Origin: Nocardia uniformis NBRC 13702
GTDB lineage: Bacteria; Actinomycetota; Actinomycetes; Mycobacteriales; Mycobacteriaceae
Assembly (NCBI RefSeq): GCF_001613345.1
Contig: NZ_BDCE01000093.1
Span: forward strand, 32,227 to 96,226
Length of the DNA: 64,000 nt
Direction: 5' to 3'
Each line of letters opens with the position of its first letter. Position 1 is the first letter of the stretch. The notes under the pieces are model-generated. The model was given only the letters and a program-made list of their open reading frames with translations, did not search any database and was not told the DNA's origin. Below, in pieces: positions 1 to 8,021 of this stretch. The translations under genes and the position numbers were made by a program.

Positions 1-450
1 GCTCCACTCGTCGATACTGCGACGGGTGATGTATTTCGGGCAGTTGGAGTACACCTGCTCGGTGGTGACACGCAGGCCGGTCGCGGTCGGCTCGGCAATA
101 CCGTTGGCGCGCATGCGGCGACGGCGTTGAGGTTGCAGCGCGATCATGCCGATGTGCTTGGTCGAACGCAGGGCTTCGGCGAGTGGGTCGCCGGGTGCGG
201 GCACCGCGTCCACGACAATGGCTCGGTCGGCGGTGGCGCGGGCGAATCCGGCCGGGCCGACCAACTGGCTGGCCCAGAGATTTCCCGTATCGTCCGCGGC
301 GGCGATCACGATCATCGGCTGTTCGGCGAGAAATGCCGCCGCGGTGTGCGGAATGTCGGCACGAATCATGCGTCCGACGTGCTGGGCGATATCGGCCTGT
401 CCCATGCGCTGCTGGACGGCCAGTTCACCGGGGTGGTAGCTGACGGTCAT
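1..450 (-). CDS. Pyridoxamine 5'-phosphate oxidase-family flavin-binding protein (C-terminus beyond window)
   Basis: Reading the minus strand from an ATG at 450 gives 150 codons with no stop, so the gene runs off the left edge. The product begins MTVSYHPGELAVQQRMGQ and contains the segment ending LWASQLVGPAGFARA, then a HIGMIALQPQRRRRMRANG segment and YSNCPKYITRR. This is the split-barrel pattern of PNPOx-family FAD/FMN-binding oxidoreductases fused to longer proteins in actinobacteria. A ribosome binding site (CGGAGGA) lies just before the ATG. It is in line with the VOC gene at 489-950, probably one transcript controlled from the 967-1002 operator region. The family call is from recognition of the sequence; the substrate is unknown. 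Confidence 0.75.
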   Translation of the reverse strand, partial: MTVSYHPGELAVQQRMGQADIAQHVGRMIRADIPHTAAAFLAEQPMIVIAAADDTGNLWASQLVGPAGFARATADRAIVVDAVPAPGDPLAEALRSTKHIGMIALQPQRRRRMRANGIAEPTATGLRVTTEQVYSNCPKYITRRSIDEWS

Positions 451-488
451 CGGATCCTCCGGAACGAATCTATGGAACGCGCTGCGGC

Positions 489-950
489 TCAGAAGAATCC
501 GCAGGTCGGCGCGGAACCGCCGGGGGCAGGGGCAGACTCGGCACCACTCGGGGCGTAGACCTCCAACCGGATCCCGTCGGGATCGGCGAAGAAGATGCCG
601 CCGGAGGCCGCGCCCTCACCGTGGGCAACGACGCCGTCATGAGCGAAGGTCACCTCGAGTTCCTTCAGTACCGATTCGACCGCCCGCACCTGGTCGATGG
701 TCTCGACCTGGAACGAGAGGTGATGCAGACCGGGAGTTTCGGCGGAGAACTCGCCATCGCTCTGCTGCCACAGCGTCAGCTGGAGCTGACCGTCGGAGCC
801 GAGGAAGGCGAAGCGCTGCGCGCCGCCGGTGCTGGCACCGAGCTGCTCGAAGCCGAGAGCGCGGCGGTAGAAGTCCACCGAACGGGTGAGGTCGGTGACG
901 TTCAGACCGATGTGACCGGTGGCGAGCTGGGGTGCGGTGACGGTGGTCAT
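489..950 (-). CDS. VOC (glyoxalase/bleomycin-resistance) family protein
   Basis: 153 residues, a single vicinal-oxygen-chelate domain. The N-terminus has the typical HIGLNVTDLTRSVDFYRRAL opening, a central HHLSFQVE strand supplying a metal-binding His, and a C-terminal FFADPDGIRLEVY strand supplying the metal-binding Glu. These residues fit a metal-dependent dioxygenase, isomerase or resistance protein; the substrate cannot be read from sequence. The ATG at 950 is preceded by GGGAGGATCTC. It is transcribed away from the CGNR regulator at 1057 with an inverted repeat between them, so it is a likely regulatory target. The last ~15 residues are Pro/Ala/Gly rich and probably disordered. Confidence 0.85.
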   Translation of the reverse strand: MTTVTAPQLATGHIGLNVTDLTRSVDFYRRALGFEQLGASTGGAQRFAFLGSDGQLQLTLWQQSDGEFSAETPGLHHLSFQVETIDQVRAVESVLKELEVTFAHDGVVAHGEGAASGGIFFADPDGIRLEVYAPSGAESAPAPGGSAPTCGFF

Positions 951-966
951 GAGATCCTCCCGGGAA

Positions 967-1002
967 GTTCTAACTGGTGCATTTTGTTTTACCGGTTAGA
1001 AC
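967..1002. promoter_or_regulatory. Inverted-repeat operator between VOC gene and CGNR regulator
   Basis: Two 11-bp arms, GTTCTAACTGG (967-977) and CCGGTTAGAAC (992-1002), are complementary with one mismatch and separated by an AT-rich 14 nt. A third half-site GGTTAGAA lies at 1050-1057 over the regulator start. The site sits in the only gap between the divergent genes, so it probably binds the CGNR regulator. This is inference from position and symmetry. Confidence 0.6.
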
Positions 1003-1056
1003 ATAGAATGAGCGCGAACCCACTGTCAACCCCCATCGGAAAGTTGAGTGGTTAGA

Positions 1057-1638
1057 ATGGCAGTGCCTCAGCTGAATCCTCCAGGGAGCTGGTTAACCTC
1101 AGATATGCCCGTTCCACGTCCCCACCTCGGCGAACCACTCGCAATAGACCTGCTCAACACCCGTTGGGCGGGCGCGGACGGCATCGAGGACCTGCTCACC
1201 GACGTGGCGGGCCTGCGGCAATGGCTCGCCGACAATGACCTCACCGACCGCTGCGTCGCCGACGAGGCGACCCGTCAGGCTGTCATCGACAGCCGCGAAG
1301 CGGTTCTGCGCGCGATCCGCGGCGAAGGCGTCGACGACCTCAACCGGGTCCTCGAGCACGGCCGCATCCGCCGCACGCTCACCGCGACCGGCCCCGCCGA
1401 CGAAGTGGAAGTACCGCGACCGGAGTGGCTACCGGCTTGGTTGGCCGCCGACAACCTGCTGCACCTGATCGACACCCCCGACCGCATCAAACAATGCGCG
1501 CACCCGCACTGCGTGCTCTGGTTCTACGACACGTCGAAGAACGGCGCACGCCGCTGGCACTCCATGGCGACCTGCGGCAATCGGGTCAAAGCTACCCGCC
1601 ACTACGCCAAGAAGATCAGCGATCCGGCCGACGACTGA
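1057..1638 (+). CDS. CGNR zinc-finger (ABATE-type) putative transcriptional regulator
   Basis: About 193 residues. The N-terminal part (GEPLAIDLLNTRW onward) is the ABATE-type stress-linked domain. The C-terminus carries the treble-clef CGNR finger: CAHPHCVLWFYDTSKNGARRWHSMATCGNR, with four Cys and the name-giving CGNR motif. Such proteins are predicted DNA-binding regulators, usually beside the genes they control; here the VOC and PNPOx genes are divergent. Start choice is uncertain: GTG 1048, ATG 1057 or ATG 1105 are in frame, none with a strong Shine-Dalgarno, and 1057 overlaps the third operator half-site, suggesting a leaderless autoregulated mRNA. Confidence 0.82.
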   Translation: MAVPQLNPPGSWLTSDMPVPRPHLGEPLAIDLLNTRWAGADGIEDLLTDVAGLRQWLADNDLTDRCVADEATRQAVIDSREAVLRAIRGEGVDDLNRVLEHGRIRRTLTATGPADEVEVPRPEWLPAWLAADNLLHLIDTPDRIKQCAHPHCVLWFYDTSKNGARRWHSMATCGNRVKATRHYAKKISDPADD

Positions 1639-1643
1639 TCGAA

Positions 1644-1835
1644 CTACCAGCGCGCCTTGGGCACATCGAATTCCGTGCACAGCGCGCGCCAGACATCGCG
1701 GGGGTCAGCACCGTCGGCAATCGCCTGGGCTCCCGTGCGCCCCCACGCGGGCAGTACATGATCACTCAGCAGCGCATCACCACGCGCCGCGCCGAATTCG
1801 GTGTACAACAGCTCCTGGAACTCCGTCAACCGCAC
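1644..1835 (-). CDS. DUF3046 family small protein
   Basis: 63 residues from the GTG at 1835, beginning VRLTEFQELLYTEFGAA and containing SDHVLPAWGRT and DPRDVWRALCTEFDVP, the complete DUF3046 signature of small actinobacterial proteins of unknown function. The frame stays open upstream to 1967, but the extra residues are Arg-rich and absent from the family, so the GTG is preferred. In M. tuberculosis the equivalent gene (Rv2738c) lies beside the recA/recX region and next to the glycosyltransferase Rv2739c; here too the glycosyltransferase follows, so this is conserved backbone. Confidence 0.8.
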   Translation of the reverse strand: MRLTEFQELLYTEFGAARGDALLSDHVLPAWGRTGAQAIADGADPRDVWRALCTEFDVPKARW

Positions 1836-2011
1836 GGCCGCGAGCCTACGCCAGCGCGAATCCGCCGAAACGACCACCGCACCGCCACCCCGCGCCCCCA
1901 TGCGACACGCGCACCGCGCTACTCGACGCGCCCGCGGATCGCGCGTCAGCGACACCGGTGCGGACATGCGCGAATACTGTGACCACCCCGGAAGGTCCGT
2001 GGGCGGCGCCG

Positions 2012-3172
2012 CTACGCGCGCACTCCCTCGAGCACCTCATGGCAGACCCGCACCGGATCGGAGACCACGCCCGCGTCGGCGGCGGCCTTACGAGCGGCGG
2101 CGGTAAACGAGGGACTGTCGAGCACCTGCCGTACGGCGGAGCGAACCGATTCCGCCGTCAGCGGACGCACCAGCACCGAACTACCTTGACGGACAGCACG
2201 ATTGGCCAGCTCCCACTGATCTCCGCCGCCGGGGACGGTGACGACCGGCACTCCGGCGAGCAGCGATTTGGCCAGCAGACCATGTCCGCCACCACCGACG
2301 ACAACCGCGGCGTGACGCAGGATCTCGTCCTGCCGCCCCAAACCAGCGGTGGCCCAGGGCGGCAGGTTCGCGGGCGGGGTGTCGAGCATGGAGATCGCCA
2401 CGCGGACACCCGTACCGTCGAGCGCTTCCAGCACGGTTTCGGCCATACCGGTCACACCGGTGTGCGCGGTGGAGGGGGCGACCATGACCAGCGGTTCATC
2501 ACCGGCCGGCAGGTCGAGAATATGGTGGGTCGGCTCCCACAGCAGCGGGCCGACCAAGTGGGCGTTCTCCGGCCAGTCCGGGCGCAGCACCTCCAGGGCG
2601 GGCAGTGTGGCAATGAGTCGAGCCGCGGGCCCCGGATCCTGCGGCGGCAGACCGACACTCACCCGTGCCCGCGTCCGCTGCTCCTCCCCCTGTCGAATAT
2701 TGCGCGCGGTCATGGTGCGCAGCACCGCATCCCGGGCCCGCCCCCGCATACCCTCGCCCGGCGCCAACCCGCTCCCGATGGGCGGCAATGCCTTCGACGG
2801 CTGATACAGCGGATGCGGCGACAACTCCACCCACGGCACCTTCAACCGCTCGGCCGCCATCCCCCCACCGGCGGTCAGCACATCCGACACCACCAGTTCC
2901 GGCAGCATGGCCCCCAGATCCGGCAGAATCTCACTCGAAATATGCGCCGCCCGTTCATGAATCCGCTGCCCCGCATCGCCATCGTCATCATCGACCCGAG
3001 GCGCGAGCCCCCGCAGCCGCCGCACCCCGATCCCGGCCGCCATGGCGATATCGAACCACCGGGGCCCGGTGAACAAGACCGGCTCATCACCTGCCGCCAG
3101 AAACCGCGAACACAATGCGATCGCCGGGAACGCATGCCCCGGATCCGGTCCGGCCACCACCGCTACTCGCAC
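2012..3172 (-). CDS. GT-B fold (UDP-glycosyltransferase-like) glycosyltransferase, Rv2739c-like
   Basis: 386 residues from the GTG at 3172. It begins VRVAVVAGPDPGHAFPAIALC, the glycine-rich N-terminal loop of MGT/UGT-like GT-B enzymes. The C-terminal half has AAVVVGGGGHGLLAKSLLAG and VPVVTVPGGGDQWELANR, the nucleotide-sugar binding region with the GGxGH and D-Q pair seen in GT1 enzymes. Expected role: transfer of a sugar from an NDP-sugar to a small lipophilic acceptor; the acceptor is unknown. An in-frame ATG at 3190 is an alternative start. Its place beside DUF3046 matches Rv2739c of M. tuberculosis. Confidence 0.8.
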   Translation of the reverse strand: MRVAVVAGPDPGHAFPAIALCSRFLAAGDEPVLFTGPRWFDIAMAAGIGVRRLRGLAPRVDDDDGDAGQRIHERAAHISSEILPDLGAMLPELVVSDVLTAGGGMAAERLKVPWVELSPHPLYQPSKALPPIGSGLAPGEGMRGRARDAVLRTMTARNIRQGEEQRTRARVSVGLPPQDPGPAARLIATLPALEVLRPDWPENAHLVGPLLWEPTHHILDLPAGDEPLVMVAPSTAHTGVTGMAETVLEALDGTGVRVAISMLDTPPANLPPWATAGLGRQDEILRHAAVVVGGGGHGLLAKSLLAGVPVVTVPGGGDQWELANRAVRQGSSVLVRPLTAESVRSAVRQVLDSPSFTAAARKAAADAGVVSDPVRVCHEVLEGVRA

Positions 3173-3377
3173 GCGCCCAGCCTGCCACATCCGAGGTCGA
3201 ACGTCCGGGCCTACACCCCTCTGGGCATTCCTGGCGTCTTTCGGAGGTCGGAACGCAATCGACAGCCGCGCCTCGGACATACTGGTCGGTCATGCTTAAA
3301 TGCGCATATTTCCGTTTAGGTATTGTCCGCGATCGCGACGGTTGTTCGACAGCGACGCGGCTGCCTACGTTCAACGG

Positions 3378-3788
3378 ATGCGAATCCAGCTCATCACCCT
3401 CGTTGTGGAGCAGTACGACCCGGCCATCGCCTTCTTCGTGGACCTGTTGGGCTTCGATCTGGTGGAAGACTCCCCCGCGCGCACCAATGATGGCCGCCCG
3501 AAACGCTGGGTCGTGGTGCGACCACCCGGCGCCGAAACGGCCATCCTGCTCGCTCGGGCAGACGGCGACCCGCAGGCCGCCGCGGTGGGGCGGCAGGTCG
3601 CGGGCCGGGTCGGGTTCTTCTTGCAGGTGGACGACTTTCGGCTCGCCTATGACCGAATGGTCTCGGGCGGGGTCGAATTCGTGACCGCTCCGCGCAGCGA
3701 ACCGTACGGCCGCGTGGCGGTCTTCCTCGATATCGCCGGGAACCGCTGGGATCTGCTCGGTCCCGACCGGCCTCAACCGCCGAAGTAG
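3378..3788 (+). CDS. VOC family protein
   Basis: 136 residues starting at ATG 3378 (MRIQLITLVVEQYDPAIAFF). One glyoxalase-like domain: the N-terminal strand, LVVEQYDPAIAFFVDLLGFDL, a VGFFLQVDDFRLAYDRM middle, and VAVFLDIAGNRWDLLGP at the end. The usual N-terminal metal His is replaced by Gln/Thr and the final Glu by Asp, so metal binding may be lost or altered. The upstream in-frame extension to 3300 is Arg/Phe rich and unlikely to be translated. Its 3' end overlaps by 16 nt, tail to tail, the PIG-L gene on the other strand. Confidence 0.75.
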   Translation: MRIQLITLVVEQYDPAIAFFVDLLGFDLVEDSPARTNDGRPKRWVVVRPPGAETAILLARADGDPQAAAVGRQVAGRVGFFLQVDDFRLAYDRMVSGGVEFVTAPRSEPYGRVAVFLDIAGNRWDLLGPDRPQPPK

Positions 3789-4483
3789 TAGAGCTCGAAT
3801 CCGGTGGCGCGGTCCGCGGGGAAGCCGTCGATGGGGCCGGTGGACATATCGACGATGGCGCGGGCCTGGTCGGGGACCGGGTCGGGACTGAGGGCCTCCA
3901 GGTAGCGGCGGTGGGCGATGAGGGATTCGACGGCGGGTTCGATGGTGGCGGTGACATCGACCGCATGGGTGGGCTTCGAGCCCATGACGGCGGCCCAGCG
4001 CGGGGACCAGATGGGGAGGTCGGCCAGGTCGGGGAAGATCCACTCGTTGCCCGCGTCGGAGATGGCGTCGAGGGCGGCGCGGCCGACGGCGCGATGGTCG
4101 GCGCTATTGGCGTAGCCGGGGGCCCAACCGTCGCCGAAGTTGAACAGCACCACCATCTCTGGGCGGTGTCGGCGAATGGCGGCGGCCAGGTCGCGGCGCA
4201 GGGCGAGGGATTCCTCGACCCGGCCGTCCGGATAGCCGAGGAATTCGACCTCGCCGACCCCGACCGATTTGGCGGCAGCGATCTCCTCTGCCTCGCGCAG
4301 CGGCCCGGACTCCCCGGGCGGAAGCCCGGCGATTCCAGCTTCACCGCTGGTGACGAGCACATAGCGAATGTCTTTGCCCTGCCTGGTCCAGCGGGCTACT
4401 GCGGCGGCCGCACCATATTCGATGTCGTCGGGATGCGCGACGATGACAATGCCGCGCTCCCAGTCCTCGGGTAGCTGCTCCAT
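3773..4483 (-). CDS. PIG-L family deacetylase (LmbE-like)
   Basis: 236 residues from ATG 4483 (MEQLPEDWERGIVIVAHPDD). The AHPDDIE motif near the N-terminus and the ADHRAVGRAA segment supply the zinc ligands of the MshB/Mca/PIG-L N-acetyl-sugar deacetylase family. EAEEIAAAKSVGVGEVEFLG and RRDLAAAIRRHRPEMVVLF are typical helices. In actinobacteria relatives deacetylate GlcNAc-inositol (MshB) or cleave mycothiol conjugates (Mca); this one is shorter and its substrate is not clear. An in-frame ATG at 4552 would add 23 residues of lower quality. Transcribed alone, convergent with the VOC gene. Confidence 0.82.
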   Translation of the reverse strand: MEQLPEDWERGIVIVAHPDDIEYGAAAAVARWTRQGKDIRYVLVTSGEAGIAGLPPGESGPLREAEEIAAAKSVGVGEVEFLGYPDGRVEESLALRRDLAAAIRRHRPEMVVLFNFGDGWAPGYANSADHRAVGRAALDAISDAGNEWIFPDLADLPIWSPRWAAVMGSKPTHAVDVTATIEPAVESLIAHRRYLEALSPDPVPDQARAIVDMSTGPIDGFPADRATGFELYYFGG

Positions 4484-4582
4484 ACCTGCATTCAACACCC
4501 GACCCACTCGTCTCGGCACGCCTCGGACGGCATTACCGAGGTTGAACGCCAAGGGTCGGCATTGACGAGGCTACTGGGGTGT

Positions 4583-4614
4583 GGATTCCGGCCAAGAACA
4601 CGCCGGAATGACGA
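4583..4614. repeat. Dispersed palindromic repeat, copy 1
   Basis: A 32-bp element with perfect 8-bp arms ATTCCGGC and GCCGGAAT around the loop CAAGAACAC, extended by GG on the left and GACGA on the right. A copy with one difference lies at 56467-56498. Both are intergenic and follow or precede gene ends, as for short REP-like elements. Confidence 0.6.
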
Positions 4615-4660
4615 GCTGACCCGGTGGTGGCGGGGTCGCACACGTTGTTCGGAGCCACAT

Positions 4661-5758
4661 TCACAGCGCTCCCAGCACTCCCTCGAAGGCCGCTTCGGCC
4701 GCACCCAGCAATTTGAGATCGGCTCCGAGCGTGGACTTTTCGATGCGGACGCCGCCGAGTGCGCGGCTCACGATGCTGCGGCGGCGGACTCGCTCCGCCA
4801 CATCGGCCACCACCTCGTCCGGCAGGGCGGTGAACAGGTCGCCCAGCACCACCAGTTCCGGGCCGAGTACGTTCACGACATTGACCAGGCCGAGGGTCAG
4901 CCAATCCGGGTAATCGCCCAGTCGGCGTACCGAATCACTGCCCAGGGCGCGCTGGCCGACCTCGGTCTCCCAGCAGCCCTCATTGCCGCAGTGGCAGGCG
5001 CGGCCGCCGGGATGCACGGTCATATGCCCGATTTCGCCGAGGTATCCGGCGGCTCCGCGCAGCAGTTTGCCCTGGGCGATGAGTCCGCCGCCGACACCGA
5101 CATCGGCGGAGACGAATACCGCGTCGCCGGAGTCGCGCCCCGCGCCGCGCACATGTTCGGCGAGCGCGCCGAGTTCGGCGTCATTGGCAACCACAATCGG
5201 GACACCCAGCACGCCACCCATGCGCCGCCCGAGCGCCACTTCCGTCCAGCGCAGATTGGCGGCGGCGTGCACGTGGCCGTCGGCGCGACGCACCACGCCG
5301 GGCACCGAAATACCGGCGGCGACGGCACGCACCCCGAGATCCTCGGCCAGCAAGTGCGCCGATTCGGCCACATGGGTGATCAACTCGTCCGGATCACGTT
5401 GCCGCCCATGCAGATTCCAGCTGTTGCGGGCCAGGATCTGCCCGCCCAGGCCGACGAGCGCGATCACGGCGCGCTCGACCTGCACGTCCACGGCCAGCAC
5501 CACCGCCGCCTGCGGTTTCGGCAGCACCAGTAGCGACGGCCGCCCCGCCCCACGCGCCGGCGGTACGGCTTGCCGGGGCACCCGTTCCTCCACGAGCCCG
5601 ACCTCGGCCAACCCGTCCACCAACATTTTAATGGTGCTGCGGTTGAGTCCGAGATCCGTCGCCAATGCCGCCCGGGTGGCGGGTCCACCGGTGTGTAGCA
5701 GCCGGAGCAGGCTCGACCGGTTGTAGCGGCGCACCTCGTCCGGGCGGGCGACGGTCAT
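4661..5758 (-). CDS. ROK-family transcriptional repressor of the sugar ABC operon
   Basis: 365 residues. The N-terminus is a winged helix-turn-helix (NRSSLLRLLHTGGPATRAAL then GLNRSTIKMLVDGLAEVGLV). The rest is a ROK sugar-kinase-like domain with the zinc motif CHCGNEGCWE, a sugar-binding ROK feature. It has no convincing intact ATP-phosphate loop, as in XylR/NagC-type repressors. It is the last gene of the ABC sugar transport operon, 40 bp after the permease. A symmetric site (ATGTTGT-5-ACAACAT, 9235-9253) in front of the first operon gene is its probable operator. The ligand is probably the transported sugar, perhaps xylose or another pentose. Confidence 0.88.
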   Translation of the reverse strand: MTVARPDEVRRYNRSSLLRLLHTGGPATRAALATDLGLNRSTIKMLVDGLAEVGLVEERVPRQAVPPARGAGRPSLLVLPKPQAAVVLAVDVQVERAVIALVGLGGQILARNSWNLHGRQRDPDELITHVAESAHLLAEDLGVRAVAAGISVPGVVRRADGHVHAAANLRWTEVALGRRMGGVLGVPIVVANDAELGALAEHVRGAGRDSGDAVFVSADVGVGGGLIAQGKLLRGAAGYLGEIGHMTVHPGGRACHCGNEGCWETEVGQRALGSDSVRRLGDYPDWLTLGLVNVVNVLGPELVVLGDLFTALPDEVVADVAERVRRRSIVSRALGGVRIEKSTLGADLKLLGAAEAAFEGVLGAL

Positions 5759-5798
5759 GCTTTAAGAGATACCACTGCCGGGAAAGCCATTGCCGCCC

Positions 5799-7244
5799 TC
5801 ACTGCCGCGTCGCGGCATTGCGACGCCGCGACAGCGCATCGACGGTGGCAGCCAGCAGCAGCACCAGACCGGTGACGATGGATACCACCGCGGCGGGTTG
5901 CCGCAGCAGGCCGAGGCCATTGGCCACCACGGCCAGTACCGCGCCGCCGACGACGGCATCGGCGACCCGGCCCTTACCGCCGAACAGCGAGGTGCCGCCG
6001 ATAACCGCCGCACCGACCGCGAACAGCAGCGTATTGAGTCCACCCGCCTGCGGGTCCACCGAACCGACCTTGGACGAGTAGACGATCGCGCCGATTGCCG
6101 CGCAGGACGAACTGATGACGAAAACACTTGCCCGCAACTGAGTTACATCGATACCTGCACGCCGCGCCGCTTCCCGATTCCCACCGACCGCGTAGATGTG
6201 CCGACCGTAGGTGGTGCGGTTGAGAACGTAGGTGCCGATGACGAGCAGCGCCAGCACAATCGGCACCACATACGGCACGCCGGAGATCTCGATGAGGTCG
6301 CTCGGCGAGCGGTTCACGGTGAGCAGAATCGTCACCACCGCCGCGAATCCGGTGAGCGCCACCACCTTCGCCACGACCAGCGGTGTCGGCTGGGTCACCA
6401 GTCCGCGCCTGCGCCGCAGCACATGTCCGCCGAGGGTGACCCCCGCATAACCACCGGCCGCCACCACGAACAGTAGCCAGCTGCCGACGGTCGACAGATT
6501 GCCATTGGCGACCTGGTCGAGCACATGCGAGGAGCTGATACCGAATACCCCACCCTCCCCGATGAGCTGCAAGATCACGCCCTGCCAGGCCAGGAACAGC
6601 GCCAATGTCACCACGAAGGACGGCATTCCGATCTTGGCGATGAGGAAGCCGGTAATACAGCCGATGGCGGTGCCCACGCAGACGGCGAGGAGCATCTCCA
6701 CCCACGGGTTGGCTTCGAATCCCACCGCCGCGATGGCGACACCGAGCAGACTCATGAATACCCCGGGCCAGATCCGCAACAGCGCCGCCAGCAGCGCGGC
6801 CAGCAGAAGTAGGGCGATAAAGGCCACGAAGACGGTGGATCCCATGCCCGACAGCAGGTTTCCATTCTCGACGTAGTGCATGGCCAAGATCGCGCCCGCC
6901 ACTCCGGACGCGGTACCCGCGGAGAGGTCGATCTCGCCGATGAGCAGCACGTACACAATGCCGATGGCGATAATGGTCTGCCCCGCGCCCTGTGCCAGCA
7001 GATTGGCGATATTGTTGAGCGAGAAGAAGACGTCCGACAGGATCGAGAACAGCACCACCAGTGCGATGAGCCCTAATATGGCTGGTAGCGAACCAATATC
7101 ACCGGAGCGCACCCGAATTACATAGTCGCGCACCGCTTCCCGGGTCGACATGGTGGTGGTGTCTATCCCGAAATCTGCCGTGGGCGAGCTGGACACGGTC
7201 GCCACGCCGGGATCGGAAACCTTGGTCAGGTCATGCTTTTTCAC
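5799..7244 (-). CDS. Sugar ABC transporter permease (XylH/RbsC type)
   Basis: 481 residues with about 10-12 hydrophobic segments. It contains IGIVYVLLIGEIDLSAGTAS and VGAAVIGGTSLFGGKGRV, the conserved loops of branched-chain/ribose-type (BPD_transp_2) permeases, and the NRTTYGRHIYAVGGNREAAR loop that contacts the ATPase. The N-terminal ~50 residues are cytoplasmic and polar. The size fits XylH-like permeases, longer than RbsC. The ATG overlaps the ATPase stop by 4 nt, so the two are translationally coupled. Operon order is binding protein, ATPase, permease, ROK repressor. Confidence 0.9.
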   Translation of the reverse strand: MKKHDLTKVSDPGVATVSSSPTADFGIDTTTMSTREAVRDYVIRVRSGDIGSLPAILGLIALVVLFSILSDVFFSLNNIANLLAQGAGQTIIAIGIVYVLLIGEIDLSAGTASGVAGAILAMHYVENGNLLSGMGSTVFVAFIALLLLAALLAALLRIWPGVFMSLLGVAIAAVGFEANPWVEMLLAVCVGTAIGCITGFLIAKIGMPSFVVTLALFLAWQGVILQLIGEGGVFGISSSHVLDQVANGNLSTVGSWLLFVVAAGGYAGVTLGGHVLRRRRGLVTQPTPLVVAKVVALTGFAAVVTILLTVNRSPSDLIEISGVPYVVPIVLALLVIGTYVLNRTTYGRHIYAVGGNREAARRAGIDVTQLRASVFVISSSCAAIGAIVYSSKVGSVDPQAGGLNTLLFAVGAAVIGGTSLFGGKGRVADAVVGGAVLAVVANGLGLLRQPAAVVSIVTGLVLLLAATVDALSRRRNAATRQ

Positions 7245-8014
7245 AGCACCGCCGCTTCCGGTCGCGCCAACCCGAGTCCACCGGATCGGCCCGCGGTAAT
7301 GAGTTCGACCACCTGTGCGTGGGTGACATCGGCGGTGCGCACCTGCGCCGCCATCCGGCCCAGGTACAGCACCGCGATCCGATCGGCCACCTCGAAGACA
7401 TCGGCCAGGTTATGGCTGATCAGCACCACTCCGAGCCCCTGTTCGGCGAGCCTGCGCACCAGGTCGAGGACCTGCCGGGTCTGCGCCACCCCGAGCGCGG
7501 CGGTCGGTTCGTCGAGCAGTACCAGATTGCTGTTCCACAGCACGGCTTTGGCGATGGCCACGGTCTGTCGCTGCCCGCCGGACAGCGACGCGACGGGCAT
7601 GCGTACCGACTGCACCGTGCGCACTCCGAGCGAGGCCAGGGTGCGCCGGGCCGCCTCCTCCATACTCGCCTCGTCCATCAGCCACGGCCGCCCACGTTCG
7701 CGGCCGAGGAACATATTGGCGACAATATCGAGATTGTCGGCGAGTGCGAGATCCTGGTAGACGACCTCGATACCCAGTGCGGCAGCGTCTTTCGGGCCGT
7801 GCAGCCGCACTTCCTCGCCCTTGAATCTGACCGTGCCGGATTCGGCGGCGTGGATTCCGGCGACGCATTTCACCAGCGTGGATTTCCCCGCGCCATTGTC
7901 GCCGACCAGTGCGGTGACCGATCCGGCCGGCACATTGAAGTCCACATCGTGCAGCACATGCACCGGGCCGAAACTCTTGTTCAGCCCGGTGATGTCGAGC
8001 AGCGGCTCACTCAC
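7241..8014 (-). CDS. Sugar ABC transporter ATP-binding protein (single ABC domain)
   Basis: 257 residues from GTG 8014 (VSEPLLDITGLNKSFG). Walker A GDNGAGKSTLVK, Q-loop VYQDLALADNLD, signature LSGGQRQTVAIAKAV, Walker B LVLLDEPTAALG and the H-loop ISHN are all present. Most ribose/xylose importers use a duplicated ABC protein of about 500 residues; this one has one domain and must act as a homodimer, as in FrcA-type systems. An ATG at 8062 would overlap the binding-protein gene by 41 nt, while the GTG lies 7 nt after that gene's stop and gives the standard N-terminus. Confidence 0.9.
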   Translation of the reverse strand: MSEPLLDITGLNKSFGPVHVLHDVDFNVPAGSVTALVGDNGAGKSTLVKCVAGIHAAESGTVRFKGEEVRLHGPKDAAALGIEVVYQDLALADNLDIVANMFLGRERGRPWLMDEASMEEAARRTLASLGVRTVQSVRMPVASLSGGQRQTVAIAKAVLWNSNLVLLDEPTAALGVAQTRQVLDLVRRLAEQGLGVVLISHNLADVFEVADRIAVLYLGRMAAQVRTADVTHAQVVELITAGRSGGLGLARPEAAVL

Positions 8015-8021
8015 GACCGGA

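Noticed and set aside
1958..3319. 453-codon plus-strand frame over the glycosyltransferase
   Set aside because: Antisense to a gene with clear GT-B motifs.
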